Shown piece after piece: positions 7,565-15,797 of a stretch of DNA of 64,000 bases; the first letter of the stretch is position 1, and each line of letters begins with the position of its first letter. This stretch comes from a bacterium (lineage in GTDB: Bacteria; Bacteroidota; Ignavibacteria; Ignavibacteriales; Ignavibacteriaceae), in NCBI GenBank assembly GCA_016716565.1, contig JADJWC010000002.1, positions 310,001-374,000 of the forward strand, in the 5' to 3' direction. The notes below the pieces were generated by a model, which did not search any database, had not been told where the DNA came from, and saw nothing but the letters and a program-made list of their open reading frames with translations. The position numbers and the translations under genes are program-made.

Positions 7565-8518
7565 CTACAAATACTCCCTCAATATCCCAACACAATCCAA
7601 GTTTTCTATATGAATGTGATGATCAGGTAATCCGGGATTTAATTTCATTAACAAACTCTTCACTTTTATTCTCTCTCTATCCGTAAAGTTTAGTGCTGTT
7701 CCAAAAACACTCTGGTGTTTTGTCATAATATTCACCAACCCAATTGCCTCAATATTTTCCTTAGAATAACCAAATCCCAAGAAGAAAATCCTCTCCGCTT
7801 CAATAATTATTTTTTTAATCTCTTCCAGTCTTGGATTTCTCTCATCATATATTATTTGAATATTTTCTTTTGCTTTATCCGCTAAGTCTAAAATTTTGTT
7901 CGTCTGATATTTTTCACCTTTCTCGGTTTGTTCCCATTGTAAATCATAAATTTTTCCATATGCGTGAAAGACTTTTATCCATTCCGAAATCTTAGTTACA
8001 TCCTCGCGGTCTCCAGAAAATGAAAAGAATAAACTTCTCCATAAAAACTCTTCAAACGATCGATCATAATTAAAAGTAATTACATTCAATTTATTATCTC
8101 TAAATTTTTCGAGGTCAGTACTCTTTATCATATCATCTGTTATATAATTATAAATCAATGTGTACCAATCAGACTCTTGCCGTTCTATATCTTCATTAAA
8201 TTTACTCATCAGTTCAAAATAAAGAATGCACCAGGCCAAAATAAATTTACCCTGTTCATAGTACTTTTCTTTATTCCTGGATAAAAATAAATCAAAGGAC
8301 TTCGTGGATGACTGTTTGAATGATTCAATTAGGTAAGAATACTTAGCTATTTCAGTTCTGATATCATCTTCGTTGGATTTATTATTTCCTCTTAGACGAT
8401 CTGTGTACCTTCTTCTAAATTCTTTGATAATAAACTTTCTTAATTCTATTGCAGTAGGATAACCATAAGGGACACTCGCTCCTGCTCCTAATATGAAGAC
8501 AGTATTATTGGTAATCAT
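7565..8518 (-). CDS. SIR2-like domain protein (possible NAD-consuming defence protein)
   Basis: Protein of 317 aa with SIR2-fold landmarks: a glycine-rich nucleotide motif LGAGASVPYGYP (residues 10-21), SFDLFLS (74-80), a TFNYD motif (148-152) matching the catalytic Asn/Asp region, a histidine at 185 in HAYGKI where SIR2 enzymes carry HG, and a FLGFGYSKEN motif (246-255). No second domain, transmembrane helix or signal is seen. Stand-alone SIR2-like proteins of this shape occur as NADase effectors in phage-defence genes, but no defence partner is adjacent. It stands alone between the nos and nrf blocks with about 140-150 bp non-coding on each side. Defence function is inference. Confidence 0.75.
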   Translation of the reverse strand: MITNNTVFILGAGASVPYGYPTAIELRKFIIKEFRRRYTDRLRGNNKSNEDDIRTEIAKYSYLIESFKQSSTKSFDLFLSRNKEKYYEQGKFILAWCILYFELMSKFNEDIERQESDWYTLIYNYITDDMIKSTDLEKFRDNKLNVITFNYDRSFEEFLWRSLFFSFSGDREDVTKISEWIKVFHAYGKIYDLQWEQTEKGEKYQTNKILDLADKAKENIQIIYDERNPRLEEIKKIIIEAERIFFLGFGYSKENIEAIGLVNIMTKHQSVFGTALNFTDRERIKVKSLLMKLNPGLPDHHIHIENLDCVGILREYL

Positions 8519-8667
8519 TTCAATTTTTCCTAATGATATTTATTTTCGAAGCAATTGATCTTTTTTTGTAATAGAAATGTATTCTTCAGATTCAAAATTA
8601 CCAAAGTAAGCCAAAAGAATACAATAAAGGAAGAAAAGTTTTCTGGATATGCTTCTCCTAAAATTTG

Positions 8668-9105
8668 CTAAACAGTAGATGTAATCAGTTTCTTCTTCTT
8701 CAAAGTATTATCAACTGACAAAACACCTGCTCCAAAAGCAAAGTGAATAATCAGCAGTACAAACACAAGGATTGAAAGCTCCAGTGACTGACCGACAGAT
8801 AACAATCCCTGCTTGAGATGAACCAAAAACACAGCGCCAAATAAAACCGGGATTTGAAGCAGTGAACCAAGTCTTGTAAGAAATCCGAAAGCGAGTGAAA
8901 ATCCGCCTATAATGTGTGCAACTGTGATATAAGAATACCACCAGTAAATTTTATCTTCGCCGGCAAGAGTTGTAATCACGGCAGGATCTGATGCAAGAAT
9001 AACTCCACGAATAAAAAGTGCAACTCCCAAAAACGAACGGATGAGTGCATAAGCAAGATTAGTTTTGTTATCAAACCATAAAATTAAGTCGGTAAAAAAA
9101 TTCAT
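8668..9105 (-). CDS. DoxX-family membrane protein
   Basis: Small integral membrane protein of 145 aa with four predicted helices and the DoxX-like pattern: an N-terminal RSFLGVALFIRGV, a central HIIGGFSLAFGFLTRLG, and a last helix ending in a short basic tail. DoxX/DoxD relatives take part in quinone or thiosulfate oxidation in some archaea, but most bacterial members are uncharacterised. It starts 30 bp after nosY in the same direction, so it may be the last gene of the nos operon. Confidence 0.8.
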   Translation of the reverse strand: MNFFTDLILWFDNKTNLAYALIRSFLGVALFIRGVILASDPAVITTLAGEDKIYWWYSYITVAHIIGGFSLAFGFLTRLGSLLQIPVLFGAVFLVHLKQGLLSVGQSLELSILVFVLLIIHFAFGAGVLSVDNTLKKKKLITSTV

Positions 9106-9135
9106 ATTGGCTCCTAAGAAATTTTTGATAAAAAA

Positions 9136-9924
9136 TTAAAAATCCTTTTTTCTGAAAAACCTGCTGCTGAAAAAGAATGGAACGATTATCCAGATGAACA
9201 AGCATACAAAAGAAATAATCACACCAGAAGAACTACCGAAAAATCTTTGAAACACAGCACCGGTGTAACCCATCAGCGCTGCAATGTCAAACTTCATTAA
9301 AAATAAAATCCGTCCGAGGTCAATTGGATTGAGTGAACTCAGAATTATCATCGCATTTTCAAGCGGGTAATCCTGGAAAGAATAAATTATGATTAAAACA
9401 ATTCCATCGTAAACAATTGCAAGTATTAGCCAGATTAAAATTGCTAGTCCAAGTCCTTTTGATTTGTCATCCTGCTTTACTGAAATTAAAAAAGAAATTG
9501 CAATGAAGATAAATGTGAGCAATACACCAATAAAAAGTAGCAGTATAAACCCATCGATCTGTTCACCAACTTTTCCAAACAGAAGAAATGGAATTGAAAA
9601 TCCCAAAGCAAATCCGGCAGACAGTGGAATTGCTGTTCCCAGATAGATTCCGAAAAAGAGAGATTTTCTGTCAATCGGCTGGCTCAGCATCATCTCGATA
9701 AACTCCCGCGAGTTATAAAAATATATAGAACCGAAAATGATTGACACAAGAGGAATGACGATGATGATGATATTCAGTAAACTGATGTACGCTTTGTTAA
9801 CATCACCGCTAAATGTGAACAAACCATATCCAACAAGAAAAAAGAAGAAGGTATATAGTATCACCCACTTGCTTCTTATCGTGTTGTGGATTTCGTAGAG
9901 TAATATTTTTTTAACGAGTTTCAT
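9136..9924 (-). CDS. nosY: ABC transporter permease NosY
   Basis: Multi-spanning permease (six or more helices) of the ABC-2 type that works with NosF and NosD in assembling the copper centre of N2O reductase, probably by moving a sulfur species or helping copper loading. The start chosen is the ATG at 9924, giving MKLVKKILLYE, which matches the usual N-terminus. An upstream ATG at 9975 would add 17 residues encoded by an intergenic repeat (RDTESQRK) and is rejected. It begins 55 bp after nosF and has a hydrophobic C-terminus ending in FFRKKDF. Confidence 0.9.
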   Translation of the reverse strand: MKLVKKILLYEIHNTIRSKWVILYTFFFFLVGYGLFTFSGDVNKAYISLLNIIIIVIPLVSIIFGSIYFYNSREFIEMMLSQPIDRKSLFFGIYLGTAIPLSAGFALGFSIPFLLFGKVGEQIDGFILLLFIGVLLTFIFIAISFLISVKQDDKSKGLGLAILIWLILAIVYDGIVLIIIYSFQDYPLENAMIILSSLNPIDLGRILFLMKFDIAALMGYTGAVFQRFFGSSSGVIISFVCLFIWIIVPFFFSSRFFRKKDF

Positions 9925-9926
9925 TT

Positions 9927-9979
9927 TTCTCTGTGATTCTGTGTCTCTGTGGTAAATATTTTGCCACGAATTCACGAAT
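9927..9979. repeat. intercistronic repeat between nosF and nosY
   Basis: Segment rich in TCTGTG/GTCTCTGTGG followed by CCACGAATTCACGAATT. This type of sequence recurs between genes in many genomes and is mis-read as an N-terminal HRDTE peptide. It fills the whole gap between nosF and the chosen nosY start. Confidence 0.5.
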
Positions 9980-10690
9980 TTAATTTTTATTCTGGCTCAT
10001 CAACTCAGCAATTGCTCTTTCAAGCTTAGTTTCTTTTTTATCTTCAAGCAACGATTGGACACTGCCTTTAAATTTTATCTCACCTTCTAAAAGAAAAACA
10101 ATTTCATCAGAAAGCTCTTGCACTTCATTCATCAAGTGGGAAGTAAGAATAATCGTTTTCTTCTGTTCCTTCTGCTTCATCACCAGATCTTTGAAGTAAC
10201 TGCTTGAAATCGGATCAAGACCAGCAGTTGGTTCATCGAGAATTATTATTTTCGGATTGAATGCAAATGCAATCAACGCAGAAATTTTCTGCTTTGTCCC
10301 GCCTGAAAGATTTTTAAAAGGTTTCTCCATTTCAGGAACAAGCTTTAGCGATGAAAGAATTTCTTCATCATTGTATTCATTACTTTCCCTTATAGATTTT
10401 ATCAATGAAATAATTTCATTGCCAGTCAAATTTTCCGGATATCTTGCTATCTGAGGCATATAACCGATTTTATTTCTGTAGAGGTAATCTTCTTTCACTT
10501 GCATTCCATCAACTTCGATAATTCCGGATGTTGGTCTGACAAGTCCAAGTATTGATTTAATGAGTGTGGTTTTCCCTGAACCATTCGGACCAACGATTGC
10601 AGTAACCTTCCCTGACTCAATTGTTAAATCAATATTTTTCAGGACACGATTCTTACCAAAGTTTTTTACGAGGCTGGCTACAGTTATCAA
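9980..10690 (-). CDS. nosF: ABC transporter ATP-binding protein NosF
   Basis: Cytoplasmic ATPase of the NosDFY copper-centre maturation transporter, 236 aa. Walker A is at residues 34-41 (GPNGSGKT), the ABC signature LSGGTKQK near 129-136, and Walker B with the D-loop as IIILDEPTAGLD; a switch histidine follows in TSHL. The start overlaps the nosD stop by 4 bp, which shows translational coupling. General ABC-2 exporter ATPases look similar, but the nosD-nosF-nosY order settles the assignment. Confidence 0.95.
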   Translation of the reverse strand: MITVASLVKNFGKNRVLKNIDLTIESGKVTAIVGPNGSGKTTLIKSILGLVRPTSGIIEVDGMQVKEDYLYRNKIGYMPQIARYPENLTGNEIISLIKSIRESNEYNDEEILSSLKLVPEMEKPFKNLSGGTKQKISALIAFAFNPKIIILDEPTAGLDPISSSYFKDLVMKQKEQKKTIILTSHLMNEVQELSDEIVFLLEGEIKFKGSVQSLLEDKKETKLERAIAELMSQNKN

Positions 10691-12057
10691 TTCATCATCC
10701 TCATTCGTGGTTTGGAATCAGTAAGTGCTTCAGGAGTTATTGCAGGAATAATGCTTTCTGCTACATTAAGAATATCGATGAACAAGCTGTGAAGCAGAAC
10801 AAGTGAAGTAGGATGAGATTCAATCATCATCGAAAACATAGTAACAGGTCTGAATGGAACATCACCGTAACCATCTTTATTTAGATCATATCCATCATAT
10901 TCCGCCCAGTAATTTTTTTCGAATGTATTAAAATTCTGCCGGCTGTTTGTTGATATATCAAACGAGTTCGCTACAAAATTATTATTATAAAAATAATTTT
11001 CCATGGAGTTTGCCATAAGCTTAAGCGCCCAGCCGTTTTTGGTAAAATTATTTTTTCCTACTGTTACCCTGCTGCATCCCTCCATATAAAGTCCGATTGA
11101 ATTCTCATCAAAAATATTTTTTTCAATTTTGCTGTCAGAAATATCTTTCAATAAAATTCCGTAAGATGCTGCACCCCAGTTTTTTAGAAAATGATTTTCA
11201 AACATCAGGACGTTTTTCGTGTACATTACAGCAACACCAGCTCCATTATTTTGAAAAGTGTTATTTGAATACGAACAGCTGTCAGAAAACATAAAGTGAA
11301 GTCCGTACCTGAGATTTCTTTCGCTATGGTTGTTAATTATTTTTCCGTTTCGGACAAACTCAAAATAAATACCATCACGATGATTAAAGACTTTGTTGTT
11401 TTCAATGACAACATCACGACAATACCAGAGGTGAATTCCGTTACCGGAATTTGCTTCTCTTTTTCTTTCTCCTTCGATGTAATTATTTGATATTATGCAG
11501 TCAGAAGATTTTGCAAGATAAATCGCAAAGAAATTATTGATGAATTTATTACCGGTAGCAGAACAATTACTAACCTCTTTCATTTTTATACCGGCATGCT
11601 CTTCGAGAAAACTCACTCCTGAATTTTTAATCACCAATCCTGAGATATGAACATCAGTGGATATAACAGTAAATATTTCACCAGATCCTTTCCCATTAAC
11701 AACAGGAAAATCTTCTCCGATGATAGTGAGTTTTTTATTTACGATGATATTTCCTTCTGAATACACACCGGGTTTTATCAAAATAGTATCGAAGTCGTTT
11801 GCTAGACTTATTGCTTCTTTAATTGTAGTGATTTGGCTGTTAGCAGCTACAATAATTGTCTTACCGAGAGAGCAAGTCGAAAATAAAACGAGAATAAACA
11901 AGATTAGAAAAAGAAAGTATGTCGCTGAAAGTTTTAGTTGCAGAGGTGAACTCACCCTAAATCCCTCTCTTAAGAAGAGAGGGACTTCAAAATTCCCTTT
12001 CTCTTTGTAAGAGAAGGGGTTGAGGAATGAGTTAATAATTTGATGGATATTTTCCAC
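10687..12057 (-). CDS. nosD: periplasmic copper-binding/maturation protein NosD
   Basis: Periplasmic right-handed beta-helix (CASH/NosD repeats) that works with NosFY to mature the CuZ site of N2O reductase. The signal peptide lies at about residues 43-65 (hydrophobic run to TCSLGKT), and parallel beta-helix repeats with NN/ENN/GI patterns fill about 90-390. Residues 12-40 are encoded by a palindromic repeat (bases 11951-12017). A GTG at 11955 inside that repeat would give a conventional signal peptide and has a purine-rich AGAGAGGG stretch upstream, so it is a credible alternative start. The gene overlaps nosF by 4 bp and begins 22 bp after nosL. Confidence 0.9.
   Translation of the reverse strand: MENIHQIINSFLNPFSYKEKGNFEVPLFLREGFRVSSPLQLKLSATYFLFLILFILVLFSTCSLGKTIIVAANSQITTIKEAISLANDFDTILIKPGVYSEGNIIVNKKLTIIGEDFPVVNGKGSGEIFTVISTDVHISGLVIKNSGVSFLEEHAGIKMKEVSNCSATGNKFINNFFAIYLAKSSDCIISNNYIEGERKREANSGNGIHLWYCRDVVIENNKVFNHRDGIYFEFVRNGKIINNHSERNLRYGLHFMFSDSCSYSNNTFQNNGAGVAVMYTKNVLMFENHFLKNWGAASYGILLKDISDSKIEKNIFDENSIGLYMEGCSRVTVGKNNFTKNGWALKLMANSMENYFYNNNFVANSFDISTNSRQNFNTFEKNYWAEYDGYDLNKDGYGDVPFRPVTMFSMMIESHPTSLVLLHSLFIDILNVAESIIPAITPEALTDSKPRMRMMN
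11951..12017. repeat. CTCACCCT/CCCTCTC palindromic repeat inside the nosD 5' end
   Basis: CTCACCCT followed by a hairpin with 9 bp perfect arms (11963-11971 and 11975-11983, loop AAG) and a second weaker stem to about 12017. A second copy of the same family lies at 61780-61829. Confidence 0.7.
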
Positions 12058-12079
12058 ACACTTTTACTCAATTTAGAAA

Positions 12080-12550
12080 TTACATACTTCTTTGTTTTAC
12101 AAGCTCAATCACATCTACCCAATTTAAAATATGTCCGTTATTTTCTGCAACAATTTTCTGTCTGGATATTTCACTATCGAATGCCATTACATTTAGTCCC
12201 ATCGGACTCCTGAAATTTTCATTGTGAACGTAAAAAGCTGAATTCGCATCGATAAAAGTTTCAGGAACCGCAAAATCTGTTACAAGGAATTTCTGATTTG
12301 CATCACCGATTAAATTTTTCACCATCGCATACTCAATCATACATCCGGCTTCGTCAAATTTAAAAACTTTTCCTTTATCAGTTATTATTTCAGATCCGTA
12401 ACGATTATCAGAGATTTGCATTCTGCAAAATTCACATTCGTCTTGTCCGTAGTTTATTGGCTCAGGACCGCTTTTACAACCGAATGAAGTGAAGAGTAAG
12501 ATTAAGAGAAAGAGTAGGAGTAAGATTGATGTCAATTTGTAATTATGCAT
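12080..12550 (-). CDS. nosL: NosL copper-binding lipoprotein
   Basis: Outer-membrane or periplasmic lipoprotein that delivers Cu(I) to N2O reductase. The ATG at 12550 is chosen because it gives a classical lipoprotein signal (hydrophobic run ending LFTSFGC) and overlaps the upstream gene by only 8 bp. A longer frame to 12658 would lie deep inside that gene. The mature part has the NosL metal motif CEFCRM, a Tyr-Gly-Ser strand and a conserved FDEAGCMI segment. Length after trimming is about 156 aa, normal for NosL. Confidence 0.92.
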   Translation of the reverse strand: MHNYKLTSILLLLFLLILLFTSFGCKSGPEPINYGQDECEFCRMQISDNRYGSEIITDKGKVFKFDEAGCMIEYAMVKNLIGDANQKFLVTDFAVPETFIDANSAFYVHNENFRSPMGLNVMAFDSEISRQKIVAENNGHILNWVDVIELVKQRSM

Positions 12551-13136
12551 TTGATACCTCAAAAGTTTTATTTTTCTTATCAAGATACAAAGCAACAGCA
12601 GCCAGAACAACAGTAAGAACCAATATCCAGGATCCAATATGCGGCATCGAGATTGCATTAAAATTCAGAAGCATCTTTGAACCGATCAACGGCGGCTGGT
12701 AAGCCATTCCCGGAACTTTTATCGCTGCATTCGGATCAAGATCATGTCCGTAATCATATCCCCATAAATAAAAATCATAAAGTCCAACTGCAGCCATCAC
12801 AACGAAAAGTACAATCCATATATAAACAAGACTTCTCTTTCCGAGTATGCCTGAAACTAGTCCAAACACTATCATAAAAATAATTACGAAAGGCATAATT
12901 GTTAATTCCGGAATTGCATTCGGCTCAATCCTTTTCATTCCAATGTAATGATTAAGACCATTGATATTATCCAGATCATTTGGATTTTGACCAGTGATTT
13001 TACTTAACCAGATTTCCAATCCAATACCTTCAGGATATTGTGGAGCTTCAAGATCTATATACCATATCGGGAAGAAAAAAGTTAATATTAAAAGAAGTGA
13101 AGCAACGATGATAATTATTTTTGATCGAGTTTTCAT
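12543..13136 (-). CDS. nos-cluster membrane protein in NosB position
   Basis: Integral membrane protein of 197 aa with an N-terminal helix (about 8-28), a long periplasmic loop containing GLNHYIGMKRI, and three more helices (about 83-102, 108-126, 165-187). Conserved features include GLNHYIGM and MPHIGSW with histidines that could bind metal or haem. It sits directly downstream of nosZ, the place occupied by NosB in epsilonproteobacterial clade II clusters, but sequence identity to NosB cannot be shown by eye. It starts 56 bp after nosZ, past an attenuator-like hairpin. Confidence 0.7.
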   Translation of the reverse strand: MKTRSKIIIIVASLLLILTFFFPIWYIDLEAPQYPEGIGLEIWLSKITGQNPNDLDNINGLNHYIGMKRIEPNAIPELTIMPFVIIFMIVFGLVSGILGKRSLVYIWIVLFVVMAAVGLYDFYLWGYDYGHDLDPNAAIKVPGMAYQPPLIGSKMLLNFNAISMPHIGSWILVLTVVLAAVALYLDKKNKTFEVSNA

Positions 13137-13150
13137 TTTTCTAAGTATAT

Positions 13151-13177
13151 AAAAAATTCGGGGGACTTTCGTCCCCC
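13151..13177 (-). terminator. hairpin with T-run between nosZ and maturation genes (attenuator candidate)
   Basis: Perfect 7 bp stem, GGGGGAC (13160-13166) and GTCCCCC (13171-13177) with a 4 nt loop. On the minus strand it is followed by GAATTTTTTATA. It lies 16 bp after the nosZ stop and about 15-25 bp before the next start, so it may end part of the transcripts. Confidence 0.7.
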
Positions 13178-13192
13178 ATAATTCATAAAATT

Positions 13193-15148
13193 TTATTTAC
13201 CTGTTCCATACATAATTGCAACATTTGAACCTCTCAGTGACACTCTAATATAACCAGACATTTCTTGATGAAGTGCAGAACAGAAATCAGTACAATAGAA
13301 CGGGTATATGCCTTCTTTTTGTGGAGTCCACACAATCGTCTCCGTTGAGCCAGGCATAATTAGTAATTCGGAATTCTGCATTCCTTTAACTGCAAAACCA
13401 TGAGGAATGTCCCAATCCTGTTCAAGGTTGGTAACATGGAAATAAACAACATCACCAACTTTTATTCCCTCAATGTTATCAGGAGCGAAATGAGTTCTTA
13501 TCGTTGACATATAGACGTGCACCACATTTCCTTCTCTCACAACCTTTGCATCTTTCTCTGCTTTTATTCCATAAGGATGTTGATTTTCTTCAATCGGATA
13601 AATCTTTTTAGAATTTTTCATTAGAATGTCAGCTGGAATTGCCTGTGCATAATGCGGCTCTCCAATTGTAGGAAAATCAAGCAACAGTTTCATTTTGTCA
13701 CCTGTGATGTCAATCAATTGTGCAGATTGTGTGAGCTCAGGACCTGTTGGTAAGTATCTGTCTTTTGTGATTTTATTCAGTGCAATTACATATTTGCCCC
13801 AAGGTTTTCTAGTATCTCCACCGGGCACACACAAGTGACCTATGGAATAGTAAGCAGGAATTCTATCAACAACTTCCCACGTACCGATTTTCCACTTTAC
13901 TATTTCAGAAGAAATAAATGATGATGTGTATCCATATCCATTTCCATCGAACTCTGTATGCAATGGTCCTAATCCCGGATTCTGAACTTCTCCTCCGATA
14001 ACCGATTCATATTTCAAAACAGGAATTCCATCTATAGTGGTTTCGAATTCTTTGTTCTCAATTGCCTTTAACATTTTGCTGAATGAATGAACAACAATAA
14101 CTGAAGCAAGTTTTCCACCTGCTGCTATATATTCGCCTGTTGGATCGACATCAACACCGTGAGGAGATTTTGGTGTTGGCAAATAATAAATCAAACCGGG
14201 ACAATCTTCAGGCAGTAGCACTTTTACAGTATTCTTCTGCTCTGAGAATCCCATATGTTTCTTTTCATCAAAATAATTTCTGAAATAACTTGCATTGAAA
14301 GTTTTTACTTTACCCTGTGCTACATACTCTTCAGCTTTTTTCCAGTTGACTGCAGCGATAAAATCTTTGTCATTCTGTGATGCATTCACTTCAAGCAGAG
14401 TGTTTGCCTGCTCAGTGTTGTAACTTGTAAAGAACGCCCAACCATGCGAAGGTCCTTTACCAGAATGTGCAAGATCATAATTAAATCCCGGAACCAGAAT
14501 TTGGAAAGCGACATCCATTGCGCCTTCTTTGTCAACACTGATAAAGCTGATAGTTCCCTTAAAGTTTTCTTTGTATGAGCTGATTGGTACATCTTCATTT
14601 GGAATGGGAACGCTGAATCTTGTTGAGGCTACAACATACTCAGTATTTTCAGTGAGGAATGGAGAACCATGATTTCCACCTGAATTAGGTATTTCAATTA
14701 TTTCTGCTGTTTTAAAACTTGCAAGATCAACCCGTGCAACACGCGGGGTATTGTTTGCATTTATGAAAATCCACCTTCCGTCAGCTACGCCATCAGTTTG
14801 GGAAAGTTTTGGATGATGAGCATCATCCCATGGAATAAAACCATGTGAAGTCATAAACATAGGTTTTGATTCTTCAGAATATCCCCATGCTTTTTCAGGA
14901 TCCTGTGAAAAAATCGGAATCACCCTGAACATCCTACCGCTCGGTAAACCATAAACACCAATTTGACCGCTGAATCCGCCTGAAGTAAAGAGATAGAATT
15001 CGTCGTATGTACCAGGTGCTACGTATACTCTGCCAGCCTCATCACCTGCTGTGAGATCTTTTGATTCCTGGCAACCATAATGTAAAACCACGAATGCAAC
15101 AACTACTGCAGCTGCAATTAAAAAAGCTCTGATATATCTGCGGTTCAT
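13193..15148 (-). CDS. nosZ: nitrous oxide reductase NosZ, clade II (Sec-type)
   Basis: Periplasmic multicopper enzyme that reduces N2O to N2. The 651 aa protein has an N-terminal seven-bladed propeller with CuZ-type histidine motifs (DDAHHPKLS, GNHGSPF, PSHGWAFF, SPHGVDVDP, GPLHTEFD, GHLCVPGG, GEPHYAQ) and a C-terminal cupredoxin domain with the CuA ligands C619, C623, H627 and M630 after an upstream PHGF histidine. The signal region (about 7-26) lacks a twin-arginine motif and ends at a cysteine (HYGC), so export is by Sec, a clade II trait; lipidation is possible but the box is not classical. It follows the cytochrome c gene by 20 bp. Confidence 0.97.
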   Translation of the reverse strand: MNRRYIRAFLIAAAVVVAFVVLHYGCQESKDLTAGDEAGRVYVAPGTYDEFYLFTSGGFSGQIGVYGLPSGRMFRVIPIFSQDPEKAWGYSEESKPMFMTSHGFIPWDDAHHPKLSQTDGVADGRWIFINANNTPRVARVDLASFKTAEIIEIPNSGGNHGSPFLTENTEYVVASTRFSVPIPNEDVPISSYKENFKGTISFISVDKEGAMDVAFQILVPGFNYDLAHSGKGPSHGWAFFTSYNTEQANTLLEVNASQNDKDFIAAVNWKKAEEYVAQGKVKTFNASYFRNYFDEKKHMGFSEQKNTVKVLLPEDCPGLIYYLPTPKSPHGVDVDPTGEYIAAGGKLASVIVVHSFSKMLKAIENKEFETTIDGIPVLKYESVIGGEVQNPGLGPLHTEFDGNGYGYTSSFISSEIVKWKIGTWEVVDRIPAYYSIGHLCVPGGDTRKPWGKYVIALNKITKDRYLPTGPELTQSAQLIDITGDKMKLLLDFPTIGEPHYAQAIPADILMKNSKKIYPIEENQHPYGIKAEKDAKVVREGNVVHVYMSTIRTHFAPDNIEGIKVGDVVYFHVTNLEQDWDIPHGFAVKGMQNSELLIMPGSTETIVWTPQKEGIYPFYCTDFCSALHQEMSGYIRVSLRGSNVAIMYGTGK

Positions 15149-15168
15149 ATAACTATTCTCCCTATTGT

Positions 15169-15699
15169 TTAGTTTGATTTGTTTTTACTTTTTAGTTCTT
15201 CATCAAGAATTCTGAAATACTCAAGCAATGCGCGTGCATCTTTAAGTGTTACATTTTGATTTGTCATTTTAGTCATATACTCAGCAAGCATTTTTTTGCT
15301 GTGAGGATGCTTTTCAAGATTTTCATCAGGGTTTAAAACTGTATTCATAAAAAATTCGGGTGTAACTCTTTGCAGAACGTCTCTCTGTGCAGGACCAACA
15401 TATCTCTCATCAAGTTTATGACAGGATGCACATTTAGATTCAAAAATTTTCTCACCTTCCGAGGCCATGGATTTGTCAATCGGTCCGAGGTTTAATTTTT
15501 TCTTAACTGGACCAAAACCGTTTTCAAGTTCCCAATCAGAAAGCCCGGTGGTATTGGATTTGTCAACAGTCTGATTCTGGTTTGAAGTGCTGTTTTCATC
15601 TGAATTACCACCACAGGTAGTGACGAGCATCAGTGAGGTAATAATGGTAAGTAGAAATAATAAACTACTTCTGAGGTTTTTTGTTTTGTATCGGAACAT
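15169..15699 (-). CDS. monohaem cytochrome c lipoprotein, electron donor to NosZ
   Basis: Lipoprotein of 176 aa with a hydrophobic signal ending VTTC (C29), a low-complexity Asn/Ser/Thr linker (about 31-50) and a class I cytochrome c domain with CASCH at 90-94. Methionines in KMLAEYMTKM (about 137-145) are candidate sixth ligands. Lipoprotein cytochromes of this kind precede nosZ in clade II clusters and probably pass electrons to CuA. AAGGAG stands before the ATG. A promoter and an Rrf2-type operator lie directly upstream, so this is the first gene of the nos operon. Confidence 0.88.
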   Translation of the reverse strand: MFRYKTKNLRSSLLFLLTIITSLMLVTTCGGNSDENSTSNQNQTVDKSNTTGLSDWELENGFGPVKKKLNLGPIDKSMASEGEKIFESKCASCHKLDERYVGPAQRDVLQRVTPEFFMNTVLNPDENLEKHPHSKKMLAEYMTKMTNQNVTLKDARALLEYFRILDEELKSKNKSN

Positions 15700-15719
15700 T
15701 TTTCACTCCTTAAATTTAT

Positions 15720-15740
15720 AATCGGATTTTTTGTCTGATT
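15720..15740. promoter_or_regulatory. Rrf2/NsrR-type operator of the nos operon
   Basis: AATCGGA-N7-TCTGATT, the same arms as at 6957 and 7433 but with a spacer one base shorter. It begins just after the -10 box, so it would cover the transcription start. Confidence 0.6.
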
Positions 15741-15741
15741 A

Positions 15742-15770
15742 AAAATAATAATTATAAAATCATTTGTCAA
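15742..15770 (-). promoter_or_regulatory. sigma-70 promoter of the cytochrome c-nosZ operon
   Basis: On the minus strand a perfect TTGACA (-35) and TATTTT (-10) are separated by exactly 17 bp. The transcript would start inside the operator and carry an AAGGAG ribosome-binding site. Confidence 0.65.
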
Positions 15771-15797
15771 TAGTAAATTTTAATTATTTACGAAAGA

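Noticed and set aside
12551..12658. Longer NosL start overlapping the upstream gene
   Set aside because: Would overlap the NosB-position gene by over 100 bp and place a second hydrophobic run before the lipoprotein signal.
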